Origin: Clostridia bacterium
GTDB taxonomy: Bacteria > Bacillota > Clostridia > Oscillospirales > Acutalibacteraceae
Direction of reading: 5' to 3'
Assembly: GCA_024404755.1 (NCBI GenBank)
Contig: JAKSPN010000003.1
Location: forward strand, 1-40,742
Length of the DNA: 40,742 nucleotides
Position 1 is the stretch's first letter, and each line of letters opens with the position of its first letter. The translations under genes and the position numbers were made by a program. Below, in pieces: positions 14,194-22,506 of the stretch. The notes beneath the pieces were generated by a model. The model was given only the letters and a program-made list of their open reading frames with translations. It had not been told where the DNA came from and did no database searches.

Positions 14194-15669
14194 TTAGCGG
14201 CGATACAACCGTGTTAAGTCAAGTGCCTTTACAGCCACTTCGTCGGAAAAGTCGCCCGACCGTGCTCGCCAGCACCAGTTTCCCTCGGTGGTGCCGGGGG
14301 TGTTGATGCGCGCCTCGCTCCCTTTTTCGAGCCAATCCTGCGCTTGGGACACCACCGTGTCCGCGCGGGAGGAAAGCAGGGCTTTGAGCATCCCCTGCGG
14401 CGCCTCCTCGCGGGTTTCAATTCCTAAATAGTGGGCGGCGAAGTCCCATTCGTCCGGTCTTGCGGTTTGTGCCCACCCTAAAATCGTGTCGTTGTCGTGT
14501 GTGCCGGTGTAGGCAACGCAGTTTTCGCAGAAATTGTGCGGCAGATAACTGCTGTCGCCCTGCACGTCCGCAAACGCGAACTGCATCACCCGCATTCCGG
14601 GATAGCCGCTGTCGGCCAAAAGTTCGTAGACGGCGGGCGTTAAAAAGCCCAAATCCTCGGCAATAAGCGGCAGGCGGCCCATCTCCTCTTCGAGTGAACG
14701 GAACAAGTCCATCCCCGGCCCTTTGCGCCACACGCCGATTTTGGCGTTTTCCGCCTCGGCGGGAATGCAGTAATACGACTCGAATCCGCGAAAATGGTCG
14801 ATGCGCACGAGGTCAAAGAGCATACACGCGTGGCGCACGCGGGCTTTCCACCACGCGTAGTCGGTGTCTTTGAGCGCCGCCCAATGGTAAACGGGGTTGC
14901 CCCATTTTTGCCCGTCTTCGGCGAACGCATCCGGCGGGCAACCGGACACTTCGGTCGGTTTTCCCTCGGCGTTCAGCGCGAACAGTTCGCGGTGACTCCA
15001 CACGTCGGCGGAATCCATCGCCACGTAAATGGGCAGGTCGCCTAAAATGTCAATCCCTTTCGCGTTTGCGCGGGCTTTCAGCGCCCGCCATTGCCGGAAA
15101 AAGAGATATTGCAGCATTTTGTAGTAGGCAATCTCGTCTTGATGCGCCGCAGAAAACGCCGTAAGCGCCGCTTCGTCGCGGTCACGGTACGCGGGCGCCC
15201 ACTCTTGCCACTTCGCGCCGCCGTGAACGTCTTTGAGGGTGCAAAACAGCGCGTAATCGGAGAGCCAGCCGCTTTCCGCCTCGCAGAACGCCTCATAATC
15301 CGCCGGAATTGCCGCAAAAAAGCGCTCGAACGCGGTTTTGAACAAGAGAGGTCGGTACGCTTTTACGCGGTCGTAATCGACCGTATCGGGGTTTTCTCCC
15401 CACGAGAACGCGGCGCACTCGCTTTCGGTCAAATAGCCGTCTTTCACAAGCAAATCGAGGTCAATCAGAAGCGGGTTGCCCGCAAAGGTGGAGTCGGACT
15501 GGTACGGTGAGTTGCCGAAACCGGTCGGGCCAAGCGGCAGGATTTGCCAAATCGACTGTCCGGCGGCGGCGAGAAAATCCACAAACGCGTAAGCAGACGC
15601 GCCGAACGTCCCGATACCGTAGTTCGACGGCAACGAGAAAATCGGCAACAACATTCCGCTTTTGCGCAT
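14194..15669 (-). CDS. malQ: 4-alpha-glucanotransferase (amylomaltase)
   Basis: A 491-residue GH77 enzyme that moves alpha-1,4-glucan segments between maltodextrins in the cytoplasm. The N-terminus MRKSGMLLPIFSLPSNYGIG and SIWQILPLGPTGFGNSPY are hallmarks. The nucleophile Asp is in LVRIDHFRGF, the acid/base Glu in LIAEDLGFLTP and the transition-state Asp in GTHDNDTILGW, so the catalytic set is complete. Length is normal. ATG with AAGGGGAGA. It starts 15 bases after the stop of the HTH-cupin-ligase gene. Its place between a ligase and ileS has no obvious metabolic logic; there are no other maltodextrin genes nearby. Confidence 0.95.
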   Translation of the reverse strand: MRKSGMLLPIFSLPSNYGIGTFGASAYAFVDFLAAAGQSIWQILPLGPTGFGNSPYQSDSTFAGNPLLIDLDLLVKDGYLTESECAAFSWGENPDTVDYDRVKAYRPLLFKTAFERFFAAIPADYEAFCEAESGWLSDYALFCTLKDVHGGAKWQEWAPAYRDRDEAALTAFSAAHQDEIAYYKMLQYLFFRQWRALKARANAKGIDILGDLPIYVAMDSADVWSHRELFALNAEGKPTEVSGCPPDAFAEDGQKWGNPVYHWAALKDTDYAWWKARVRHACMLFDLVRIDHFRGFESYYCIPAEAENAKIGVWRKGPGMDLFRSLEEEMGRLPLIAEDLGFLTPAVYELLADSGYPGMRVMQFAFADVQGDSSYLPHNFCENCVAYTGTHDNDTILGWAQTARPDEWDFAAHYLGIETREEAPQGMLKALLSSRADTVVSQAQDWLEKGSEARINTPGTTEGNWCWRARSGDFSDEVAVKALDLTRLYRR

Positions 15670-15684
15670 GGCTCTCTCCCCTTT

Positions 15685-17982
15685 TTATTCTTCCCGCAGT
15701 TCTACGCGGCGGATTTTGCCGCTGATGGTTTTCGGGAGTTCGTCGCGGAACTCCACAATGCGGGGATATTTGTACGGTGCGGTGTGCTTTTTGACGTAGG
15801 CTTGGATCTCTTTTTTGAGTTCCTCGCTCGGCAGACGGTCTTTGGTCAGCACGATGGTCGCTTTGACCACCTGACCGCGAATTTCGTCCGGTGCGGCGGT
15901 AACGGCGCATTCGAGGACGTACGGCAACTGCATCAGCACGCTTTCGATCTCGAACGGCCCGATACGGTAGCCGGAGGATTTGATGAGGTCGTCCACACGC
16001 CCGACGTAGAAGAAGAATCCGTCTTGGTCGCGCCACGCGGTGTCGCCCGTGTGGTAGCAACCATCGTGCCACACGGCTTTGGTGTTCGCTTCATCGTTGT
16101 AGTAGCCGGCAAACAGACCGCACGGCGCGCCGTTATCGGTGCGCACGACGATTTCGCCCACCTCGCCCACTTTCGCGGGCGTGCCGTCCGGAAGCAGGAT
16201 GTCCACGTTGTACAGCGGGCTGGGTTTGCCCATCGAGCCGGGTTTAATCGGCTCGCCGACGAAGTTGCCGACGGTCAGCGTGGTTTCGGTTTGACCGAAG
16301 CCCTCCATCAGCGGCACGCCGGTGCCTTTTAAGAACTGGTTAAACACTTCGGGGTTGAGCGCTTCGCCCGCCACCGTCGCGTATTTTACGGAAGTCAAAT
16401 CGTACGCCTGCAAGTTTTCTTTGATAAAGAAGCGGTAAATCGTCGGCGGCGCACAGAAGGTTGTGATGTTATATTTGGAAAGCATCGGCAGCACGTCGGC
16501 GGCATCGAATTTCACAAAATCGTAGGTAAAGGTCGCCGCTTCGCACAGCCATTGCCCATACAGTTTGCCCCAAAGCGCCTTGCCCCAACCGGTGTCCGCC
16601 ATCGTGAAGTGCAGCCCGTTCGGGTCGACGTTGTGCCAGTATTTCGCGGTGATGAAGTGACCAAGCGGATAGAGATGGTTATGCACCGCGATTTTCGGAT
16701 AGCCGGTCGTGCCGGAGGTGAAGAACATAATCAGCGGGTCTTTGCCGCCGCAGGAATCTTCCGTCCGCTTAAAATCGGCGGAAAACGCCGGCATCTCGGC
16801 ATCGAAATCGTGCCATCCCTCGCGGTGGCCGTTGGTCAGCACTTTCACGCGCAGGGTTTTGCTCGATTTCGCCGCCAAATCCACTTGCTCTGCCACCGCG
16901 CCGTCGCTGCTGCACACAATCGCGGACACGCCCGCCGCATCAAAGCGGTAGGTGAAATCGTGTTCGGTCAACAGGTCGGTTGCGGGAATGACCACCGCGC
17001 CGAGTTTGTGAAGCGCGAGCACCGAGAACCAGAACTGGTAGTTGCGGCGAAGCACCAGCATCACGCGGTCGCCTTTTTTAATGCCGAGCGAACGGAAATA
17101 GTTGGCGGTTCTCGCCGACTGCTCGCTCATATCTTTGAACGTAAACGTGCGGGCGGTTTTGTCCGCCGACACGTGGAGCATGGCGGTTTTTTGCGGGCAT
17201 TTTTCAGCTAACGCATCCACCACGTCAAAGGCGAAGTTGAAGTGTTCCACGTCTTTGAACGCGATAGAGGTCAGCCGCCCGTTTTCCACTTTTTCGTCGA
17301 TAAAGCGGGCGTACACCGGGTCTTTGAGATTGGCTTTTTCCACGTTGGTGACCGACGGCATCGTGACCGCTTTTTCGTATTGCCCCACGTCGTCGGAGTT
17401 GGGGCTCATCACGACGGCGTAAATCGCCGCGTCTTCCCCGTTCATCGCCACCAAATCGTGCGGCGTGGAACTGTCGTAGTAAATGCTGTCGCCCTCGTGG
17501 AGGATTTCGTGGTGTTCGCCGATTTGAATTTTGACCGTGCCTTTGACGACCACGTCAAACTCCTGCCCTTTGTGGACACACAGGTGCGCCGGCGCCATCA
17601 GCGCTTCGGCGGAATACGGGATTTCCACGTAAAACGGCTCGGCGATTTTGTGCTTGAACATCGGCGCTAAGTGGTGGTAGGTGTAGCCCTCCATACGGGT
17701 AAAGTGCAACCCGCCGCCTTTGCGAGTGACGGTGTAGTTCGTTAAAATCGGGCTGTTGCCCTCCATAATATCGGTGATTTCAATGCCGCAGACGTTCGCA
17801 AATTTATAGACGAACGTAAAGCCGAAGTCGGTCTCGCCCGCTTCGATTTGGCGATATTCTTCAACCGAAACGCCGGTGCGCTCCGCCATATCGTCCACGG
17901 CGATGCCCACGTCTTCGCGCACGGCGCGAATTCGCTCGGCCACCTCTTTCAGTTTTTCGGCAACAAACGTTTCTGCGGACAC
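15685..17982 (-). CDS. HTH-cupin-acyl-CoA synthetase fusion (AMP-forming)
   Basis: A 765-residue three-part protein. Residues ~1-70 are an XRE-type helix-turn-helix (IAVDDMAERTGVSVEEYRQIEAG), and ~110-190 a cupin with VHKGQEFDVVVKGTVKIQIG and HEGDSIYYDSSTPHDLVAMN, as in XRE-cupin regulators. From ~200 to the end is an AMP-dependent synthetase/ligase: A3 loop TSGTTGYPK, A7 YHTGDTAW, A8 GRVDDLIKSSGYRIGP, and the catalytic Lys in LPKTISGKIRR. The ligase would adenylate a carboxylic acid and load CoA, as acetyl- and medium-chain acyl-CoA synthetases do; the acid is unknown. I choose GTG at 17982, which has GGGGGT upstream. The ATG at 18012 lies against the T-box terminator without a ribosome site. 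First gene after that leader, followed by malQ and ileS. Confidence 0.85.
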   Translation of the reverse strand: MSAETFVAEKLKEVAERIRAVREDVGIAVDDMAERTGVSVEEYRQIEAGETDFGFTFVYKFANVCGIEITDIMEGNSPILTNYTVTRKGGGLHFTRMEGYTYHHLAPMFKHKIAEPFYVEIPYSAEALMAPAHLCVHKGQEFDVVVKGTVKIQIGEHHEILHEGDSIYYDSSTPHDLVAMNGEDAAIYAVVMSPNSDDVGQYEKAVTMPSVTNVEKANLKDPVYARFIDEKVENGRLTSIAFKDVEHFNFAFDVVDALAEKCPQKTAMLHVSADKTARTFTFKDMSEQSARTANYFRSLGIKKGDRVMLVLRRNYQFWFSVLALHKLGAVVIPATDLLTEHDFTYRFDAAGVSAIVCSSDGAVAEQVDLAAKSSKTLRVKVLTNGHREGWHDFDAEMPAFSADFKRTEDSCGGKDPLIMFFTSGTTGYPKIAVHNHLYPLGHFITAKYWHNVDPNGLHFTMADTGWGKALWGKLYGQWLCEAATFTYDFVKFDAADVLPMLSKYNITTFCAPPTIYRFFIKENLQAYDLTSVKYATVAGEALNPEVFNQFLKGTGVPLMEGFGQTETTLTVGNFVGEPIKPGSMGKPSPLYNVDILLPDGTPAKVGEVGEIVVRTDNGAPCGLFAGYYNDEANTKAVWHDGCYHTGDTAWRDQDGFFFYVGRVDDLIKSSGYRIGPFEIESVLMQLPYVLECAVTAAPDEIRGQVVKATIVLTKDRLPSEELKKEIQAYVKKHTAPYKYPRIVEFRDELPKTISGKIRRVELREE

Positions 17983-18010
17983 AAAAAAGACCCCCTTCAC
18001 AAAAAATTTC

Positions 18011-18297
18011 AATAAAAAAATCCCGTCTCAAAGTTTCCTTTGAGACGGGATGAATTCCCGCGGTACCACTCAAATTGCGCCAAACGGCGCCACCTCACGG
18101 GGCTCTAACAAGCCCTTTGCCTTCACGCGGCAAGTACGGAAGCCGTCTACTGGCGGGAAAACCCGCGTTCGGGACTTCGGCTCGGAAGGGATCGTTAAAA
18201 CGCGCTGTTATCGGCTCGCAGCGGCCGCCGACTCTCTGGAAACGCGGACGTTTTAACCGTCTTCGTCATCGCCTTTAATAGGTATTCAATTCACAAC
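18011..18297 (-). ncRNA. T-box leader (specifier most likely ATC, Ile)
   Basis: A tRNA-sensing leader. On the minus strand it runs from the start of the 18304-18332 promoter to a T-run. Stem I opens at about 18275; its upper helix pairs GTTAAAACG with CGTTTTAAC (18194-18202). The 3' side then reads GATCC before the lower stem base CTTC. One base before that stem, as in the Phe leader of this window, places the specifier at 18190-18192 (ATC, Ile); GAT (Asp) is the alternative. The T-box bulge sequence TGGTACCGCGGGAATT is at 18053-18068. The terminator stem is 18020-18033 with 18038-18051 (14 pairs, 4-base loop), followed by T-rich 18011-18019. Uncharged cognate tRNA would allow read-through into the HTH-cupin-ligase, malQ and ileS. 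Confidence 0.92.
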
Positions 18298-18303
18298 AGT
18301 CAA

Positions 18304-18332
18304 AGAATAGCACTTTCTTTTCTGTTTGTCAA
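18304..18332 (-). promoter_or_regulatory. Promoter of the T-box operon
   Basis: Minus strand: consensus -35 TTGACA (18327-18332), 17-base spacer, -10 TATTCT (18304-18309). It starts seven bases beyond the stop codon of the EIIC-EAL gene, with no terminator visible between them. Confidence 0.85.
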
Positions 18333-18338
18333 CCTATT

Positions 18339-20459
18339 TTAGGATTTTTTTCGGTTTTTGCGGACGTTCTCCCGCCAAAACTCCAAAAATTCGTTAAACG
18401 GAAGCGCTTTGCTGTAAAGATACCCCTGATAAATCTCGCAACCGAGTTCGCTCAGACGTTTTTTCTGTTCTTCCGTTTCCACGTATTCCGCGATAATCTG
18501 GAATTCCAGTTTATCCGCCAAACGGCACACCGCCTGCACGATATCGGCAGAACGCTCGTTGGAGAGCAGGTCTTTCACGAGGTTGCCGTCGAGTTTTACG
18601 TAGTTGAACTTGTTTTTCTGCATGGTGGTCATTGAACTGTGCCCCATACCGAAATCGTCCATAATCAAATCGACACCGATCTGTTTTAGGTCGTGCATCG
18701 AGGATTCCACAAACGGCATCGCGACCAGCGCATCTTGTTCGGTGACTTCGAGCGCGAGCGAGCAAGTGCCGAAATCGTGCGCGTCGATGCGGTTTTTGAT
18801 TTTCTTGGCGAAATGCTCGTCTTCCAACTGCACCGGCAGAATGTTGACCGACAGTTTGAAGTTCTCGCATCCCTCGGCGGCGAGGGTTTCGAGATCCTCG
18901 CACGCGCGGTCGATAAGCCGCAAGGTCAGCTGATCGACAAAGCCGTCCTCTTTCGCCAAATGGATGGCCAGCGGCGGGTAAATGAAGCCGCAGGTGGGAT
19001 GGTTAAAGCGGAACAAGCCCTCCGCGCCGATAATCTCGTCGTGGGAGTTGACTTGCGGCTGATAGTAAAGAGTAACCTCGTCGCGCTCAATCGCATCGTA
19101 CATATCCGCGAGCAGACGTTTGGCGGCGCGGTTGACCTCTTTGTCACCTTTGAGGAGTTCCGGCACAACGCCGACTCGTTCCCCTTCTTTGACCGCTTCG
19201 GTCAACTCTTTCACACGGGATTGCAGGAGGTAATGGCGCGGTTTGCCGAGCAGGCGCACAAACGGGATGTACACAACGGTGCCGAGCGCCAGGTTAAACA
19301 GTTGCAGTAAAACGCCGCGCCACGAGCCGGTTGCCAAATAGCCGGAGAAGCCGATGGGCATCATCGCGGTCACTTCGGACGTAACCGGCGGAATCAGTCC
19401 CACCATCGTGAAGAACGTAGACGACACGAACAAGAGCAGCGGCACGCCGATAAACGGAATGAGCAAAATCGGGCTGAAAAACACCGGAACGGCAAACAGC
19501 GCCGGTTGCCCGAAGTTGAAGAGTGTCGGCGCGAACAACGTTCCGCTTTGGCGGCGGGTGTGCTGCTCGTTCGAGCCCACAATCAGCGCCAAAATCAGGC
19601 AGAGCGCGCTTCCGCATCCGCCCAATTCCACGAACACGTTAAAGAACGTGTTGGTAAATCCGCCGTCGCCGTACGCCACGTCCAACACGTTTACGCCGGA
19701 GGCGTTGATGTCAAACACGCGCTCGCGCACGTCCGCAAGCACTTCGTCGGCCGGGATGCCGACGTACCACAGCACGCCGGACAAAAAGACGTAAAGCAAC
19801 GCGTTTCCGTAGGACGAGGTGGTGCCCTGCGGGAAGACGATGCCGATAAACGCTTTAACAAGCCACAAAAACGTGCCGTTGTCGCCGAATACGGCGGTCA
19901 GCGCGACGCGGATACCTGCCACACACGCCAAAAACAGACCGACGGCAAGCCACATCACGGTGGAACTGTGAAAGCGTTTGTCCCCCGTAATTTCCGATGG
20001 TGCGACGGTATAGCGGTCACTCCACCGAATGACGTAGTAAAGCCCTATGCAAATGAGCAGCGAAATGACCACCGCCGCCAAAGCATACAGTGGTTGGAAC
20101 ATCTCGGCGGTCAGCCCCTCGTTCCCCTGATAGAGAATGAGCATATAGGCGGTCATAACCGTCAGCAAGTAGACGCCGTAGCGTTCGTGGTCCATAACGT
20201 TGCGGAACGAAATGGCAATGGTAATCGCCAAAATCAGCGAAAAACTACCGAACGTGTAAGAATAGACCATATGGAACACGTCGTAAAGCGCCCCGCCCCA
20301 CAGTGAGGTGATAAAGTCGGTATACGCGGCGACGGGAAAGTCGCACACGATTTTTGCAAGCGCGCCGATAATCAAAAACGGCGAAGCCAACGTCAGCGCG
20401 TTTTGAAGAATACGGGCCAGTCGGTTGTTATCCAACTTTTCCAGCAGTTTCATCCACAT
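18339..20459 (-). CDS. PTS EIIC-like membrane domain fused to an EAL (cyclic-di-GMP phosphodiesterase) domain
   Basis: A 706-residue fusion. Residues ~1-410 resemble the membrane EIIC subunit of the lactose/cellobiose PTS family: about ten hydrophobic helices, NALTLASPFLIIGALAKI at the start, and GQPALFAVPVFFSPILLIPF in the region of the EIIC sugar site. Residues ~440-700 are an EAL domain. EAL reads EGL (GAEGLFRF); the Asn of SVNILP, Glu of LEVTE, the pair in MDDFGMGHSS, Lys of VKLDGN, Glu of AEYVET and Gln of YQGYLYS are all present, so it is probably an active phosphodiesterase. No EIIA or EIIB domain is visible. I prefer ATG 20459 (AAAGGGGA about 10 bases before) to GTG 20492. It follows the GGDEF gene with no promoter of its own. 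Confidence 0.88.
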   Translation of the reverse strand: MWMKLLEKLDNNRLARILQNALTLASPFLIIGALAKIVCDFPVAAYTDFITSLWGGALYDVFHMVYSYTFGSFSLILAITIAISFRNVMDHERYGVYLLTVMTAYMLILYQGNEGLTAEMFQPLYALAAVVISLLICIGLYYVIRWSDRYTVAPSEITGDKRFHSSTVMWLAVGLFLACVAGIRVALTAVFGDNGTFLWLVKAFIGIVFPQGTTSSYGNALLYVFLSGVLWYVGIPADEVLADVRERVFDINASGVNVLDVAYGDGGFTNTFFNVFVELGGCGSALCLILALIVGSNEQHTRRQSGTLFAPTLFNFGQPALFAVPVFFSPILLIPFIGVPLLLFVSSTFFTMVGLIPPVTSEVTAMMPIGFSGYLATGSWRGVLLQLFNLALGTVVYIPFVRLLGKPRHYLLQSRVKELTEAVKEGERVGVVPELLKGDKEVNRAAKRLLADMYDAIERDEVTLYYQPQVNSHDEIIGAEGLFRFNHPTCGFIYPPLAIHLAKEDGFVDQLTLRLIDRACEDLETLAAEGCENFKLSVNILPVQLEDEHFAKKIKNRIDAHDFGTCSLALEVTEQDALVAMPFVESSMHDLKQIGVDLIMDDFGMGHSSMTTMQKNKFNYVKLDGNLVKDLLSNERSADIVQAVCRLADKLEFQIIAEYVETEEQKKRLSELGCEIYQGYLYSKALPFNEFLEFWRENVRKNRKKS

Positions 20460-20492
20460 AAAAACGAAGTCCCCTTTCCACAAAAGGCGCAC

Positions 20493-22337
20493 TTATTCCG
20501 CATCCGAAGCGGATTCTTCGGATGCAGACGCGTCGGGTTGGGCGGTGATTTCGTTGATGGTTTCAATGGGCGCGTTCAGCGTGTCGGGAATGGAACTGAT
20601 GGCAAACGACGTTTCCACTTGTTGGTCTAATTGTTCGTCGTTCAGCGCCTGCTCCATAGCGTGCAACTTGTCGAGCGCTTTGCCGGTGCGTTTGTCCTCG
20701 TACATCATCTTGTCGATGCGGCGGAGGAACGCTTTCATATTGCGATAATCGTCCGGCTCGGTTTCGGCATAGCCAAGCGCCACGCGAATGGTGGGCACGT
20801 GGTCTTCGTTGTATTTATCCAGTTCGGATTTGAACTCGGCGATATGCTGCTCCATCTGTTCGGCGGACATACCGCGGACAAACGCCACGAATTCGTCGCC
20901 GCCGAGACGGAAGCAGGTGCCGTTTTTTCCGAAAGTCTTATACAGAATATCGCTCACCGTCACGATGATGGTGTCGCCCATCTCGTGGCCGTAGGTGTCG
21001 TTGGTGCGTTTCAAATCGTTGATGTCCGCAATCAAACCGTACATCCGGTCGCCGGGCGGGCGCGTGGTAATGTCGGTAAGATACAGCTCATAGGCGTTGC
21101 GGTTGCTGATACCGGTCAGCATATCTTTGTACGCCATTTCCTGCAACAGCATCGTTTCCACGTTGGTGCGGAATTGGCCGGAATAGGCATAGAGGAAATA
21201 CGAGAATTGGGCAATTAAGAACAGCACCACGCCGATGGTGAAGAACAGACAACCGCACAAAGACGGATGCCCGATGATGACGAGGAACAAATCCACCAGC
21301 GCGCCGAGAACCACCAACACGGCGGTATCGTCAATCCACGGCGCCTCGTTTTCGGTGCTCTTCGAGCGATAGATGCCCACAACCACCGTTCCCATAGAGA
21401 ATACCGTGAGCAGGAAGGTCACCGGAAGCATCGCGCGGCAGTCCACTAACCGCAGCAGCGAGAGCCCGATTTGCACCGCGGCGTTGGCAAAGTTCAACAT
21501 AACGGCAAGGATTTGGAATTTGCGGTATTTTTCGTCCGTGCTACCGAAGAAGAGCGAAATAAACGGTATCGGCATCAGCAGCAGCGTGACGTAGGTCAGG
21601 AAATAGCGGCTGACCGGATTGCCGAGCACAAACGGCGCGTACGGCGTGCGTACCAGAAGAAATACCGCGAACAAGAGTGCGAATACGCCGATATTCCAAA
21701 ACGTATTGGAGAGGGTTTGGTTGCCCTGCACCCGCAGGGTCATCAAAATTACCACAAGTCCCGCGAGCGCCACCACAACCGCGATGACGGTGAACGGGAT
21801 GGACGAGGTGACGGCGCGGCTCAAAAACGTCTCTTTTTCCGCGAATTCCGGCGCGTCGATTTCATAAATCATCGACTTGGAGTTTTGGAATTCGTAGCGG
21901 ATGATTAACTCTTTCCCCACCGCATCCTTCGGCAGTTGCAGATAGTGGGTGGTGATGCCGGTGACTTCGGCGAGCGCCGAATCCTCGGTGGGATAGGTGT
22001 AAATCGGTTGCCCGTCCAGATACACGTTCAAATCTTCGTATTTTGAACAAAGGCACAAGACGGAATCCTCCGACTCCACGCGGTCATCCAACACGCGGGA
22101 CAGCGTGGCGATACCGCCGCCGTATTTCATCGTCTGCGGCAGAGTGACTTGGGCGCTGTTGCCCTCGGAATCCACAAGCAGCCATCCTTTGTTCCATTTG
22201 GTATGCTCTTTGGACACGGGGTTTTGCACGTTAACAGCATCCACAAACGTAATCAGCAGGAAAATCAGCAACGCGACCACAAGGGTCACAATCAGCAGTT
22301 TTTGCCCGCTTTTTTTAAGATAGAAAGAGTTTAACAC
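20493..22337 (-). CDS. Membrane GGDEF protein (putative diguanylate cyclase)
   Basis: A 614-residue sensor cyclase. An N-terminal membrane helix (~10-33) leads to an extracytoplasmic domain (~35-175). Next come about seven or eight helices (~180-390), a 7TMR-DISM-like layout. The GGDEF domain (~405-560) begins with DMLTGISNRNAYE and has the intact signature RLGGDEFVAF near residue 474. No RxxD inhibitory site is seen at the usual place before it (NGTCFR), so product inhibition may be absent. The last ~50 residues are a polar, acidic, low-complexity tail. I place the start at GTG 22337, eight bases after AAGGGG; GTG 22346 is the alternative. Promoter at 22403-22431. It stops 33 bases before the preferred start of the EAL gene, so synthesis and breakdown of cyclic-di-GMP are probably co-expressed. 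Confidence 0.88.
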   Translation of the reverse strand: MLNSFYLKKSGQKLLIVTLVVALLIFLLITFVDAVNVQNPVSKEHTKWNKGWLLVDSEGNSAQVTLPQTMKYGGGIATLSRVLDDRVESEDSVLCLCSKYEDLNVYLDGQPIYTYPTEDSALAEVTGITTHYLQLPKDAVGKELIIRYEFQNSKSMIYEIDAPEFAEKETFLSRAVTSSIPFTVIAVVVALAGLVVILMTLRVQGNQTLSNTFWNIGVFALLFAVFLLVRTPYAPFVLGNPVSRYFLTYVTLLLMPIPFISLFFGSTDEKYRKFQILAVMLNFANAAVQIGLSLLRLVDCRAMLPVTFLLTVFSMGTVVVGIYRSKSTENEAPWIDDTAVLVVLGALVDLFLVIIGHPSLCGCLFFTIGVVLFLIAQFSYFLYAYSGQFRTNVETMLLQEMAYKDMLTGISNRNAYELYLTDITTRPPGDRMYGLIADINDLKRTNDTYGHEMGDTIIVTVSDILYKTFGKNGTCFRLGGDEFVAFVRGMSAEQMEQHIAEFKSELDKYNEDHVPTIRVALGYAETEPDDYRNMKAFLRRIDKMMYEDKRTGKALDKLHAMEQALNDEQLDQQVETSFAISSIPDTLNAPIETINEITAQPDASASEESASDAE

Positions 22338-22402
22338 CGCAAACACCCCTTACGATAAATCTTTGTGTAGCCAAAAATTTAATAACCCTATTTTATCCAT
22401 AT

Positions 22403-22431
22403 ATTTTACAGCTGTTTTCGTGAAATGTCAA
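22403..22431 (-). promoter_or_regulatory. Promoter of the GGDEF/EIIC-EAL operon
   Basis: Minus strand: consensus -35 TTGACA (22426-22431), 17-base spacer, -10 TAAAAT (22403-22408). About 60 bases of AT-rich leader follow before the GTG start. Confidence 0.82.
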
Positions 22432-22468
22432 CAAAAACATTCCAAAAGTGTAAAGAAATTCAGTAAAA

Positions 22469-22494
22469 AAGCCCGAACAATTTTGTTCGGGCTT
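22469..22494 (-). terminator. Intrinsic terminator of the pyrH-rseP operon
   Basis: A 12-base stem (AAGCCCGAACAA at 22469-22480, complement 22483-22494) with a 2-base loop, and a T-run on the minus strand. It lies 12 bases after the rseP stop. Confidence 0.9.
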
Positions 22495-22506
22495 GAAAAT
22501 TTATGG

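Noticed and set aside
18191-18193. Aspartate (GAT) as specifier of the T-box at 18011-18297
   Set aside because: Less likely than ATC. With the lower stem placed as in the Phe T-box, ATC sits in the specifier position, and ileS is downstream. Not fully excluded.
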